From: Stenotrophomonas maltophilia
GTDB taxonomy: Bacteria; Pseudomonadota; Gammaproteobacteria; Xanthomonadales; Xanthomonadaceae
Direction: 5' to 3'
DNA: 64,000 nt
Assembly: GCF_013464485.1 (NCBI RefSeq)
Contig: NZ_RAUX01000010.1
Location: 60,795-124,794, forward strand
In this document: piece after piece, positions 9,107 to 17,445 of the stretch
Position numbering within the stretch: position 1 is the first letter of the stretch
How the letters are laid out: the number at the start of each line of letters is the position of its first letter
The notes under the pieces: model-generated
Told to the model about the DNA's origin: nothing
The model's input: the letters and a program-made list of their open reading frames with translations, nothing else
Database searches by the model: none
Made by a program: the position numbers and the translations under genes

Positions 9107-10828
9107 ATGAACAAGCCCGTCGCACGGATCTCCGCCCTGTCGTTGTCGCTGATGCTGCTGGCCGGCTGTGCCACCACCAGCCTGACCAGTGCGCCCGAAT
9201 CGCCGGCCCAGAGCCAGGCGCTGGCGCTGATCGAACAGGGCAAGCCGCGCGACGCCGCACTGCAGCTGGAAGGCCTGGCCGCCACGCTGCGTGGCGGTGC
9301 CCGCGCCAATACCCTGGCCGATGCGGCCTGGGCTTGGCACCTGGCTGGTGACAGCACGCGTGCGCGCAGCCTGCTGGGCCAGCTCACTGCCCGCCAGCTG
9401 TCGGGCGCCAGCCTGCAGCGCTTCCAGCTGACCAGCGCCGAGCTGGCGCTGGCCGACAAGCAGCCGGCGCAGGCGCTGGCCCTGCTGAAGGACAGCGGCG
9501 ACAACGTGGTGCCGGCCCTGCGCACGCGCTGGTATCTGGCCCGCGCCGGTGCTCTGCTGGGTACCGGTGACAGCTTCGGCGCTGCCGCAGAGCGCGCCCG
9601 CGCGCATGCCGGCCTGACCGGCACCGCCCGCAACGAGAACCAGTCGGCCATCGCCGGCCTGCTCGGCACCCTCGACGACACCACCCTGAGCAGCCGCGCC
9701 GCCGCGCTGCCGGCCAACGATCCGCTGTACAACTTCGCCGGCCGTGCGCTGATCGCCCGCGGCCTGCCGCTGCCGCGCCCGTTCGACCGCGACGGCGCGG
9801 CCCAGTTCGATACCAGCAAGCGCCCGCCGGCGCTGAGCGATGGCTACCGCCCGCCGGCGAAGATGGCCGTGCTGCTGCCGCTGAGCGGCCGCCTGGCCAC
9901 CGCCGCACAGCCGGTGCGCGATGGCCTGCTGGCCGCCTATTACGGTGAAAGCCGCCGCCGCCCGGACATCAATTTCTTCGATACCGCCGGCACCCCGGCC
10001 GGTGCGCTGGCCGCCTATGACAAGGCCGTGGCCTCCGGTGCCGACTTCGTGGTCGGCCCGCTGGGCCGCGACGAAGTGGACGCCGTGTACGGCCGCCAGC
10101 CGCTGCAGGTACCGGTGCTGGCCCTGAACCGCGGCAAGGATGCGCCGCCGGCCGGCAGTGCGGGCTTCTCGCTGGCGCCGGAAGACGACGGCATCGTCGC
10201 CGCCGAATACCTGCGTGGCCGCGAGCGCAACCGCGCCCTGGTCATCAGCAGCAACGACGACACCGGCCGCCGCGCCGCCGCCGCCTTCGCCCAGCGTTTC
10301 GCCCAGCGCGGCGGCACCGTCGCCGCCACGGTGGCGGTGGGTGAAGCCGTGGGCGATGTCAGCGCACAGGCCCGCAACGCCGGCCAGATCGATGCCGTGT
10401 TCCTCGCCGTGCGTGCCCCGCAGGCGCGCCTGCTGGCACCGCAGCTGGCCCTGGCCGGTGCCGGTGGCGCAACGCGCGTCGGCACCTCGCAGCTGACCAC
10501 CGGCAGCGGCAAGGCGGAAGAAGACGTGGCGCTGGACGGCATCATCTACCCGAACGAAGCCTGGAACGTGCGCAGCGTGTCCGGCCTGCCGTCGGCCGCG
10601 CAGGTGGGCCAGACCCTGCCCAGCGCGCGCGGTGCCGCCGGCCGCCTGTTCGCCTTCGGTGCCGATGCGTGGAAGATCAGCGCCTACCTGGAAAAGCTGT
10701 CGAACGAGGGCGGCCTGGATGGCGCCACCGGCACGCTGTACCTGGACAGCAACGGCAACATACTGCGCCAGCCGGCGTGGTCCACCTTCAGCGGTGGCCG
10801 CCCGATGCCGATCGTCGGTGGTCGCTGA
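9107..10828 (+). CDS. lpoA: LpoA/LppC family lipoprotein, penicillin-binding protein activator
   Basis: Outer-membrane lipoprotein that in E. coli reaches through the peptidoglycan to stimulate PBP1A. With the ATG at 9107 (MNKPVARIS) the lipobox is LAGC with Cys 21; the frame also allows a start four codons earlier at 9095. The mature part has a TPR-like helical N-domain (to about residue 240) and a C-domain with the periplasmic-binding-protein fold ([22 protein letters not shown] onward). Length of 573 residues is in family range. It overlaps yraN by 11 bases, and synteny with rsmI matches E. coli yraL-yraM-yraN. Confidence 0.9.
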   Translation: MNKPVARISALSLSLMLLAGCATTSLTSAPESPAQSQALALIEQGKPRDAALQLEGLAATLRGGARANTLADAAWAWHLAGDSTRARSLLGQLTARQLSGASLQRFQLTSAELALADKQPAQALALLKDSGDNVVPALRTRWYLARAGALLGTGDSFGAAAERARAHAGLTGTARNENQSAIAGLLGTLDDTTLSSRAAALPANDPLYNFAGRALIARGLPLPRPFDRDGAAQFDTSKRPPALSDGYRPPAKMAVLLPLSGRLATAAQPVRDGLLAAYYGESRRRPDINFFDTAGTPAGALAAYDKAVASGADFVVGPLGRDEVDAVYGRQPLQVPVLALNRGKDAPPAGSAGFSLAPEDDGIVAAEYLRGRERNRALVISSNDDTGRRAAAAFAQRFAQRGGTVAATVAVGEAVGDVSAQARNAGQIDAVFLAVRAPQARLLAPQLALAGAGGATRVGTSQLTTGSGKAEEDVALDGIIYPNEAWNVRSVSGLPSAAQVGQTLPSARGAAGRLFAFGADAWKISAYLEKLSNEGGLDGATGTLYLDSNGNILRQPAWSTFSGGRPMPIVGGR

Positions 10829-11186
10829 GCATCTGCAACGGGGCTCGGCGGTGGAAGCCGCCGCCGAGCAGCATCTGCAACAGGCCGGGTTGCAGCCGCG
10901 CGCACGCAACGTGCGCTACCGCGGTGGTGAACTGGACCTGGTGATGGACGACGCGGGCACCGTGGTGTTCGTGGAAGTGCGTTACCGCGCGCGTGCGGAC
11001 TTCGGTGGCGGCGCGGCCTCGGTGGATGCGCGCAAATGCCGGCGTCTGGCCCATGCCGCGCTGCTGTACCTGCAGGATCATCCTGCCCTGGCCGATGCGC
11101 CCTGCCGTTTCGATGTGGTGGAAGCCACGGGCGAGCCGCCGCAGCTGCATTGGCTGCGCGATGCGTTCCGGCTGGATGACTGCTGA
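10818..11186 (+). CDS. yraN: YraN (UPF0102) family nuclease-fold protein
   Basis: Small cytoplasmic protein of the UPF0102 family, related in fold to Holliday-junction resolvases and restriction endonucleases. I start it at GTG 10818, inside the end of lpoA; this gives 122 residues ([18 protein letters not shown]) and family-normal length. The restriction-endonuclease-like core motif is clear: [13 protein letters not shown], then VVFVEVRYR, which supply the E-x-D and E-x-R residues. The biological substrate is not established. Confidence 0.9.
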   Translation: MVAEHLQRGSAVEAAAEQHLQQAGLQPRARNVRYRGGELDLVMDDAGTVVFVEVRYRARADFGGGAASVDARKCRRLAHAALLYLQDHPALADAPCRFDVVEATGEPPQLHWLRDAFRLDDC

Positions 11187-11204
11187 TGTCTGCGCTCTGC
11201 TCTG

Positions 11205-11256
11205 GTAGAGGCCGACCTTGGTCGGCGCTTCTGTGCCAACCAAGGTTGGCACCTAC
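11205..11256. repeat. SMAG/REP palindrome pair
   Basis: Left unit GTAGAGGCCGACCTTGGTCGGC, right unit GTGCCAACCAAGGTTGGCAC closed by CTAC. Two different stem sequences face each other between yraN and the FAD oxidase gene. Confidence 0.85.
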
Positions 11257-11316
11257 CAAGGCACATGCCTCGCTCGTACACACCTGCTGATACCTCCGCA
11301 ATTCCTTGGAACCGTC

Positions 11317-12702
11317 ATGACTACCGCCCTGCCCGCCGCCCTGGTTGCCGAACTGTCTGCCCTGCTGGGCACGGAGGGCTGGCGCATGGATGACGGTGCG
11401 CTGGAAGCCAACGCGCAGGACAACTCCTGGCGCCGGCAGCGCCCGGACGCCGTGGCGCTGCCGGCAGACATCGAACAGGTGCAGGCGCTGGTACGCGCGT
11501 GCCGCACGCACGGCATCGCCCTGGTGGCGCGTGGCGCGGGCACCGGCACCACCGGCGCGGCCGTGCCATTGCCCGGCAGCATCGTGTTGTCGTTCACCCG
11601 CATGGACCGCATCGTCGACATCCGTGCCGGCGACCGCTGTGCTGTGGTGCAGCCGGGCGTGTTGAACGGCAACCTGCAACAGGCATTGGCACCGCACGGC
11701 CTGTTCTGGGCACCGGACCCGTCCAGCGCCGACATCTGCAGCGTGGGCGGCAACCTGGCCTGCAATGCCGGCGGCCCGCGTGCGGTGAAGTACGGCACCA
11801 GCCGCGACAACGTACTAGGCCTGGTGGCGGTGACCGGCACCGGCGAAGTGATCCGCTGTGGCGGCGCCTACACCAAGGATTCCACGGGCTACGACCTCAC
11901 CCATCTGCTGGTGGGCAGCGAGGGCACGCTCGCTCTCATCGTGGAAGCCACATTGAAACTGACCCCGCTACCGGTCAGCCAGGCTGGCCTGCGCGTGCTG
12001 TACCGCGATGCCGATGCCGCCGCTGCCGCCGTTTCGCGGCTGATGTCGCAGCCGGTCGTGCCCACCCGCCTGGAATTCATGGATGCGCGCAGCCTGCAGT
12101 TGCTGCGCTTGAATGGCGCGGAGGTTCCGGAGGCCGGCGCGATGCTGCTGGTCGAGGCCGATGGTGACCACGACACCCTGCCCTATCTGCTGCAGGCACT
12201 GGCGACGGCTGCCGAGGGCGACGGCATGATCGCGCTGGACGTGGCGATGGAAGGCCGCGCCCGCGACCAGCTGTGGGCCGCGCGCAAGGCCTTGTCGCCC
12301 GCACTGCGTAGTGTGGCGCCGGGCAAGATCAACGAAGACGTGGTGGTGCCGGTCTCGCGCATTCCCGATCTGGTGGCCGGCGTGCAGGCGCTGGCGCGTG
12401 AGTACACGCTGACCATCGTCACCTTCGGCCATGCCGGCAACGGCAACCTGCACGTCAACATCCTCTACCACCCGGACGACGCAGACGAGAACGCGCGCGC
12501 ACATGCGGCGCTGCCGAAGATCTTCGAACTGACCCTGGCGCTGGGCGGCACGTTGTCCGGCGAGCATGGCATCGGCCTGGCCAAGCGCGATTTCATGGCC
12601 AAGGCGTTCACCCCGGCCACGCTGGCAACGATGCGGGCGATCAAGACGGCACTGGACCCGGACGGCATCCTCAACCCAGGCAAGGTGCTGCCGCCCCTGT
12701 AG
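11317..12702 (+). CDS. GlcD-type FAD-linked oxidase (D-lactate / D-2-hydroxyacid dehydrogenase)
   Basis: Flavoenzyme of the vanillyl-alcohol-oxidase superfamily that oxidises D-2-hydroxy acids. With ATG 11317 the protein has 461 residues. The PCMH-type FAD domain runs from about 35 to 215 (RGAGTGTTGAAVPL, the Rossmann-free FAD site, and SVGGNLACNAGGPRAVKYG). The C-terminal domain has the metal/substrate motif FGHAGNGNLHVNI and the family ending LSGEHGIGLAKRDFM. Whether the substrate is D-lactate, glycolate or D-2-hydroxyglutarate cannot be told here. The TAG stop is supplied by the GTAG head of a SMAG element. Confidence 0.88.
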   Translation: MTTALPAALVAELSALLGTEGWRMDDGALEANAQDNSWRRQRPDAVALPADIEQVQALVRACRTHGIALVARGAGTGTTGAAVPLPGSIVLSFTRMDRIVDIRAGDRCAVVQPGVLNGNLQQALAPHGLFWAPDPSSADICSVGGNLACNAGGPRAVKYGTSRDNVLGLVAVTGTGEVIRCGGAYTKDSTGYDLTHLLVGSEGTLALIVEATLKLTPLPVSQAGLRVLYRDADAAAAAVSRLMSQPVVPTRLEFMDARSLQLLRLNGAEVPEAGAMLLVEADGDHDTLPYLLQALATAAEGDGMIALDVAMEGRARDQLWAARKALSPALRSVAPGKINEDVVVPVSRIPDLVAGVQALAREYTLTIVTFGHAGNGNLHVNILYHPDDADENARAHAALPKIFELTLALGGTLSGEHGIGLAKRDFMAKAFTPATLATMRAIKTALDPDGILNPGKVLPPL

Positions 12703-12808
12703 AGTCGAGCCATGCTCGACTGCCCTTTGCTTTTGTAGAGCCGAGCCCATGCTCGGCTGCTCCTGGCCTCAATCGCGTTAGAAGCAGCCGAGCATGGCTC
12801 GGCTCTAC
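12699..12808. repeat. SMAG cluster of three units
   Basis: Units at 12699-12723 (GTAGAGTCGAGCCATGCTCG), 12735-12761 and, inverted, 12783-12808. The segment from 12761 to 12808 is nearly identical to 17397-17445, so part of this is a duplicated composite element. Confidence 0.88.
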
Positions 12809-12858
12809 TACCTGCCCCTCCAAGCCCTGCTGTCGCCGCGCCGCCGCCCATAGCGCTG

Positions 12859-12877
12859 TTGCAACTTGTTGCAGTGA
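12859..12877 (+). promoter_or_regulatory. TTGCAAC palindromic motif, copy 1
   Basis: TTGCAACTTGTTGCAGTGA contains the perfect 6-2-6 inverted repeat TGCAAC-TT-GTTGCA. It lies 54 bases before the ATG of the decayed GNAT gene. Four related copies occur upstream of adhesin genes. Confidence 0.5.
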
Positions 12878-12930
12878 CTTTGGCTGGCAGTCGTGATCTG
12901 CTGGGGGGTGACCAGAACCGAGGCTTTGCC

Positions 12931-13260
12931 ATGCAGCTCAGGACACTCCCTGCAGATGCGCCGGAGCGGCTCCAGCTGGCCCAGTGGTACAACCGGACAG
13001 CGACGGATTCCCGCACCTGATGGCAACGTTCGAAGGTGACCGGGTGGTCGCCGCCGTACAACTCAAGCGTCGGGAGACGCCCTCTTTCCGCAATGCGGGC
13101 ACTGGCTTGGCAGCGCGTTCGTTGCCGATGCACAGCGCGACCGAGGGTTGGCGGGTAGGCTGGCCTTGGCGCGGCCGGCTTGGGCCGGCTGTTGATTGAA
13201 GCCCGCCGCCAACAGCGCCCTGCGCTGAATGACCAGGCCGCCAACGGCCTGCTCGCTGGA
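12931..13260 (+). pseudogene. Decayed GNAT-family N-acetyltransferase
   Basis: Three consecutive pieces in different frames read as one GNAT acetyltransferase. Frame 1 from ATG 12931 gives MQLRTLPADAPERLQLAQWY and stops at 13020. The next frame gives PDSDGFPHLMATFEGDRVVA. A third frame, about 13085-13195, gives HWLGSAFVADAQRDRGLAGR, which is the acetyl-CoA-binding motif region of the family. At least two frameshifts are needed, and the C-terminal half is missing. The coordinates are approximate. It sits directly upstream of the ABC-F gene. Confidence 0.7.
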
Positions 13261-13271
13261 GACTACGCACC

Positions 13272-14693
13272 ATGCTGCAACTGGAAGACATCGAACTTCA
13301 CTTCAACGGCCGCGCGCTTTTCAGCGGCGTGGACCTGCGCCTGCCTGCCGGCGCGCGGGTCGCCCTGATCGGCAACAACGGCACCGGCAAGAGCAGTCTG
13401 CTGCGCATGCTGGCCGGGCAGGCAACGCCCAGTGCCGGCAAGATCCGCTGGCGCGATGGCGCATCGGTTGCCTATGTGCCGCAGCACGTGTTGGACGGCT
13501 CGGCGCGCAGCGGCGGCGAACAGATGCGCCATGCCTTGGCCCGTGCGCTGGATGCGGTACCGGACGTGTTGCTGCTGGACGAACCCAGCAACCATCTGGA
13601 CCGCAGTGCGCGGCGCTCGCTGCTGGCCCGGCTGCGTCAGTACCACGGCACCCTGGTGATTGCCTCGCATGACACCGCATTGATCGATGCGCTGTGCGAC
13701 ACGCTCTGGCATATCCACAACCAGCGTATCGAGGTCTTCCAGGGCCGCTATCACGACCACCAACTGGAACTGCAGCGCCGACGCGACGCGCTGGATCGTA
13801 CCGTGCGCGACCTCGACCGCGCGCAGTCGCATGCCCACGACGCGCTCATGCGCGAGCAGGAACGCGCCGCCTCCTCGCGCAAGCGCGGCGCGGTGAAGGT
13901 GGAGCAGCGCAAATGGGGCACGGTGCGCTCGGCCACCAAGCTGGAGCGCGGCAACACCACGGCAGGACAGAAACGCCAGCAGATCCGTGAGGTACAGGAG
14001 GACATCGCCGAGCGCCGCCGGCAACTGCAGCGCGACGAAGCCATCGCGCCACGCTTCCAGCTTCCGGCCGGGTGGCGCCGGGAGGGTGTGGTGGTGCAGG
14101 TCACCGATGGCGCGTGCGGTTACGGCCTTCCCCTGGTCGTGCAACGGCTCCAGGTGCGCCTTGAAGTGGGCGACTGCCTGCTGGTGACCGGCGACAACGG
14201 CAGCGGCAAATCCACCTTTGCCCGGGCCTTGCAGGGCGCCGCCGATGTCCGGCGTGAAGGCGAATGGCTGCTGCCAGCAAAGGAGCAGGTGGCGCTGATC
14301 GACCAGCACTACGACGCATTGCCAGCCGAACTGACGCCGGTACAGGCGATGGCCGCATGCCAGCCGCAATGGACACCGTCGGAATGCCGGCTGCACCTGG
14401 CCGACTTCCTGTTCCGTGGCGACGCGCCCGCGCAGACCCCTGTCGGCCGCCTGTCGGGCGGTGAACGTGCGCGCCTGGCCTTGGCCCTGATGGCGGCGCA
14501 TCCCCCTGCCCTGCTGGTACTGGACGAGCCCACCAACAACCTCGATCTGGGCCTGCGCGCGCACCTGCTGCAGGTTCTGCACGCCTACCCCGGCACGCTG
14601 GTCGTCATCTCCCACGATGAGGGCTTCATCCAGTCGCTGCAGCCCACGCAGCAGTTGGACCTGCAAGCCGGCGACAGAACCAGCGCACGCTGA
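13272..14693 (+). CDS. ABC-F family dual-ATPase protein, function unassigned
   Basis: Cytoplasmic protein with two ABC ATPase domains and no membrane segment, so an ABC-F factor that probably acts on ribosomes. Domain 1 has Walker A GNNGTGKS (34-41), signature SGGE (80-83) and Walker B LLLDEP (100-105). Domain 2 has GDNGSGKS (307-314), LSGGE (394-398) and LVLDEPTNNLDL. A basic, helical linker (about 160-275, rich in Arg) joins them. Only about ten residues separate the Q-loop (YVPQ) from the signature in domain 1, far fewer than in EttA. This resembles some antibiotic-resistance ABC-Fs, but I cannot assign it to one of them. It is 473 residues long. Confidence 0.88.
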   Translation: MLQLEDIELHFNGRALFSGVDLRLPAGARVALIGNNGTGKSSLLRMLAGQATPSAGKIRWRDGASVAYVPQHVLDGSARSGGEQMRHALARALDAVPDVLLLDEPSNHLDRSARRSLLARLRQYHGTLVIASHDTALIDALCDTLWHIHNQRIEVFQGRYHDHQLELQRRRDALDRTVRDLDRAQSHAHDALMREQERAASSRKRGAVKVEQRKWGTVRSATKLERGNTTAGQKRQQIREVQEDIAERRRQLQRDEAIAPRFQLPAGWRREGVVVQVTDGACGYGLPLVVQRLQVRLEVGDCLLVTGDNGSGKSTFARALQGAADVRREGEWLLPAKEQVALIDQHYDALPAELTPVQAMAACQPQWTPSECRLHLADFLFRGDAPAQTPVGRLSGGERARLALALMAAHPPALLVLDEPTNNLDLGLRAHLLQVLHAYPGTLVVISHDEGFIQSLQPTQQLDLQAGDRTSAR

Positions 14694-14696
14694 ACC

Positions 14697-14716
14697 GGCC
14701 CGCAACGAATCGGGCC
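14697..14716 (+). terminator. Hairpin after the ABC-F gene
   Basis: GGCCCG and CGGGCC arms flank an 8-base loop just after the stop. There is no clear T tract, so termination is uncertain. Confidence 0.35.
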
Positions 14717-14728
14717 GATCGCGACGCT

Positions 14729-14747
14729 TTACAACAAATTGCATGGG
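14729..14747 (+). promoter_or_regulatory. TTGCAAC motif, copy 2
   Basis: TTACAACAAATTGCATGGG, 160 bases before the autotransporter start. It matches the copy at 22550 at 16 of 19 positions. Confidence 0.5.
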
Positions 14748-14795
14748 ACCCCAGCCCCTGTGCCGGAACAATTCGAGTCGAAGTGGACACGCCCG

Positions 14796-14862
14796 GTCGT
14801 CTTTGGCATAGCATCGCCGAAAGGCCAAGTCCCCCCGGAAGCGAGGGGTCCCGGCCGATGAC
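14796..14862 (+). ncRNA. Candidate structured leader of the autotransporter mRNA
   Basis: Between the motif at 14729 and the autotransporter start lies a compact set of complementary segments. CATCG (14812-14816) pairs with CGATG (14856-14860) and encloses a GCC-GAAA-GGC tetraloop hairpin and a CCCC/GGGG hairpin. The 3' strand can instead pair with GTCGTC at 14796-14801. The two pairings exclude each other, as in a switch. I do not recognise it as a known riboswitch class; the boundaries are approximate. Confidence 0.35.
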
Positions 14863-14906
14863 GCGGCTGTCCACACCAGACACATTCGTCCGATCAGGAG
14901 TGATCC

Positions 14907-17291
14907 ATGCGCCGTCATTCTGCACGCCCCCAGCGCTATGCCATGCGCCCCCTCGCCCGCGGCCTGCTGTTGGCCCTGGCGGCGCTTACCGCAACACCCG
15001 TGCTGGCACGCGACCTGGATGGACAGTCGGCAACCGTGCGTGGGAGCACCGCGGTTGAAGCCTGGAACCTGATCAATGGCTCCTCTTTGACGGTTGACGG
15101 GGGCCGCACGGAGGGGATCAACAGCAGCGACTCGCTGGTGACGCTGCGCAATGGCCGCGTGGAAGCGCTGGCCAGTGGAACGACCGCCAGCATCGTGCTG
15201 CGCGGCACCTCGACACTGGACATGACCGGCAGCGCCCTGCATGACGGGCAGGTCGTGGTTGCAGACCTTTCTACGGCGCGTATCACCGGCAGTACACTGC
15301 ATTCGGTGGGCGCCAGCTCGCGCCTCAGCGTGGGTATTTCCCTTGAGAGGTCGCCAAGCACATCCGATGCCGACAGCACGCTCATCGTCGATTCTTCCTT
15401 CGTGCGGGCCGAGGCCTCGCCAGGTGCAGTCAACCTGAGCAACGGCCACGCCGTGCGGCTGCAGCAGGGCACTGCCATCCTGCAGAACGGCACGCGGGTG
15501 GAGGGCGCAAACTCCGGCGTACTGCTGCTGGGTGGCACTTACAGCTCCTTGCTGGGCCAGCCAATTACCCTGCGCGTGGACAATGCCCAGGTTGCCTCGG
15601 ACAACGGCGCCGCCATCTGGGTGGCGCCACGCAGGCTGGTGCGCTACGACATCACCATCGCCAACGGCTCGCAGCTGTCCGGCGGTGATGGCCATCTGCT
15701 GCTGGTGCGTCCTGATGGCGTAGCTACGAGTGAAGCCGAAGTCTCTTTCACCGTGGACGACGCCCGCCTGGCCGGTGACATCACCTTCGATACCGACCGC
15801 GTCAGCGGAAACCTGGATGTCGTGCTGCGCAACAAGGCGCAGATTGATGGGCGCTTCAATGGCGTCAGCACGGCCGACATCGGCAGCGACAGCACCTGGC
15901 TGATGACCGGCGACAGCACTGTCGGCCAGCTCACCCTCGGCGCCACCGGCACCATCGGTCTGGGCGATGGCACCACCTTCAACACGCTCACCGTGGATGA
16001 ATTCACCGGTAGCGGCGGCACCCTGCTGTTCAACACCGTGCTGGGCGACGACACCTCGCTGACCGACACGCTGGTGATCAATGGAGATGCCAATGGCCAG
16101 GCCAACGTACGCGTGCTCAATGCCGGCGGTGCCGGTGCCAAGACCGATCGCGGCATCGAGCTGATCGACATCGGTGGCGCGTCCAACGCGCAGTTCGATC
16201 TGATCGGCCGCGCCGTCGGCGGGCAGTACGAGTACTTCCTGGTGAAGGACGCCAACGGCAACTGGTACCTGCGCTCGGAACTGGCCACGGCGCCGGACCC
16301 GTGCAAGATCGACCCGACCTTGCCGGACTGCACCCCCGTCACGCCAATCGACCCGGTTGATCCGATCACTCCGGTGCCAGTACTGCGCCCGGAGGCCGGT
16401 GCCTATCTGGCCAACCAGTTCGCGCTGGGCCAGCTGCTGCGCCACACCTGGCGCGACCGCCAGCGCGATGCGAGCGCTGCAGACGGCATCCGTGGCTGGG
16501 CCCGCGTGGATGCGAACCAGAGCAGGCTCGCTGCCGTGGAAGACCAGCTCGACCTGCGCGTGCACCGCTCGCGCCTGCAGATGGGTGCCGATCTGGGCGT
16601 GTTCGACGACGGCCGTGGCCGCGTGGGCGTGATGGGTTCGCTGGCGCAGTCCAGTGCCACCTCCCGCTCCGAGCTGACCGGTTACAGCGCCAAGGGCAAT
16701 GTGGAGGGCGGCGCGCTGGGTGTATACGGCAGCTGGGCCAGCGATGCGCTGTATGTGGATGCCAGCGTGCAGCGCGGGCAGTTCCGCAACCGCGTGCAGG
16801 GCGAAGGCCTGGCCGAGGAACGCTACGACTCGCATATCTGGCAGAGCTCGGTGGAAGCCGGTTACCGCTTCGGCATCGGCCAGATCGGCAACACCGCGCT
16901 GAGCCTGCAGCCGGAACTGCAGCTGATCCATACCGATGCCAAGACCGACGTGCATACCGAAAGCAACGGCACCGTGGTGCGTGCCGCAGGCAACAGCGGC
17001 CTGTCCGGCCGCGCCGGCCTGCGCCTGCAGGGTGAATCGCGCTCGGCAGTGCGCGCCTCGGTCAGCCCGTATCTGGCGGCCAACTGGTACCGCGATGGTG
17101 CGGGCAATGGCATCGCCTTCGACGACGAGGTGCTGAAGGCCGGCATTCCGCGCAACCGCTATGAACTGAGTGCGGGCGCGCGCGTGGAATTCCGATCTGG
17201 CTTCAGCGCGTGGGGCGGGTTTGGCGTGATGCGGGGTGACAGTGGGTACCGCGAAGCCACGGGGAACCTGAGCATTGCGTACACGTGGTGA
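14907..17291 (+). CDS. Autotransporter (type Va) with pertactin-like passenger
   Basis: Self-secreted surface protein of 794 residues. The start ATG 14907 has AGGAG six bases upstream; the signal peptide ends near TATPVLARD. The passenger (about 36-460) is rich in short repeats of the type seen in beta-helices. It ends in a Cys pair (CKIDPTLPDC) and a proline-rich linker. The beta-barrel domain (about 495-794) starts GAYLANQFALGQLL and ends in the aromatic residue of IAYTW, the usual BAM signal. The passenger has no recognisable protease motif, so an adhesin or biofilm role is more likely than an enzyme. A strong terminator follows. Confidence 0.92.
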   Translation: MRRHSARPQRYAMRPLARGLLLALAALTATPVLARDLDGQSATVRGSTAVEAWNLINGSSLTVDGGRTEGINSSDSLVTLRNGRVEALASGTTASIVLRGTSTLDMTGSALHDGQVVVADLSTARITGSTLHSVGASSRLSVGISLERSPSTSDADSTLIVDSSFVRAEASPGAVNLSNGHAVRLQQGTAILQNGTRVEGANSGVLLLGGTYSSLLGQPITLRVDNAQVASDNGAAIWVAPRRLVRYDITIANGSQLSGGDGHLLLVRPDGVATSEAEVSFTVDDARLAGDITFDTDRVSGNLDVVLRNKAQIDGRFNGVSTADIGSDSTWLMTGDSTVGQLTLGATGTIGLGDGTTFNTLTVDEFTGSGGTLLFNTVLGDDTSLTDTLVINGDANGQANVRVLNAGGAGAKTDRGIELIDIGGASNAQFDLIGRAVGGQYEYFLVKDANGNWYLRSELATAPDPCKIDPTLPDCTPVTPIDPVDPITPVPVLRPEAGAYLANQFALGQLLRHTWRDRQRDASAADGIRGWARVDANQSRLAAVEDQLDLRVHRSRLQMGADLGVFDDGRGRVGVMGSLAQSSATSRSELTGYSAKGNVEGGALGVYGSWASDALYVDASVQRGQFRNRVQGEGLAEERYDSHIWQSSVEAGYRFGIGQIGNTALSLQPELQLIHTDAKTDVHTESNGTVVRAAGNSGLSGRAGLRLQGESRSAVRASVSPYLAANWYRDGAGNGIAFDDEVLKAGIPRNRYELSAGARVEFRSGFSAWGGFGVMRGDSGYREATGNLSIAYTW

Positions 17292-17303
17292 TGTAGATGA
17301 AGC

Positions 17304-17335
17304 AACGGCGCCGGAGAAATCCGGCGCCGTTTTTG
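17304..17335 (+). terminator. Rho-independent terminator of the autotransporter gene
   Basis: Eleven-base arms, AACGGCGCCGG and CCGGCGCCGTT, flank the loop AGAAAT, and a run of T follows. Confidence 0.9.
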
Positions 17336-17371
17336 TTCTAGCCCGGCACGACCGGTGCACTTTGCTTGTTT

Positions 17372-17445
17372 GTAGAGTCGAGCCATGCTCGACTGCTCCT
17401 GACCTCAATCGCGCTAGAAGCAGCCGAGCGTGGGCTCGGCTCTAC
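17372..17445. repeat. Composite SMAG element, second copy
   Basis: GTAGAGTCGAGCCATGCTCG unit, a 20-base spacer, then an inverted AGCCGAGC...GCTCGGCTCTAC unit. The spacer and second unit repeat 12761-12808 almost exactly. The element covers the end of the broken fimbrial adhesin. Confidence 0.85.

Noticed and set aside
9026-10909. N-terminal extension of rsmI through the lpoA region
   Set aside because: The frame is open, but the family start MSVPTLYVVATPIGN is at 9025 and lpoA occupies the other strand.
14796-14862. Cyclic di-GMP-I or glycine riboswitch before the autotransporter
   Set aside because: The GNRA-type stem is suggestive, but the conserved core words of both classes are missing.
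13263-17408. Minus-strand frame open for about 1380 codons
   Set aside because: It lies opposite the ABC-F and autotransporter genes, has low-complexity Ala/Arg/Gln/His-rich composition and no domain motif. It is a GC-skew shadow of the real genes.
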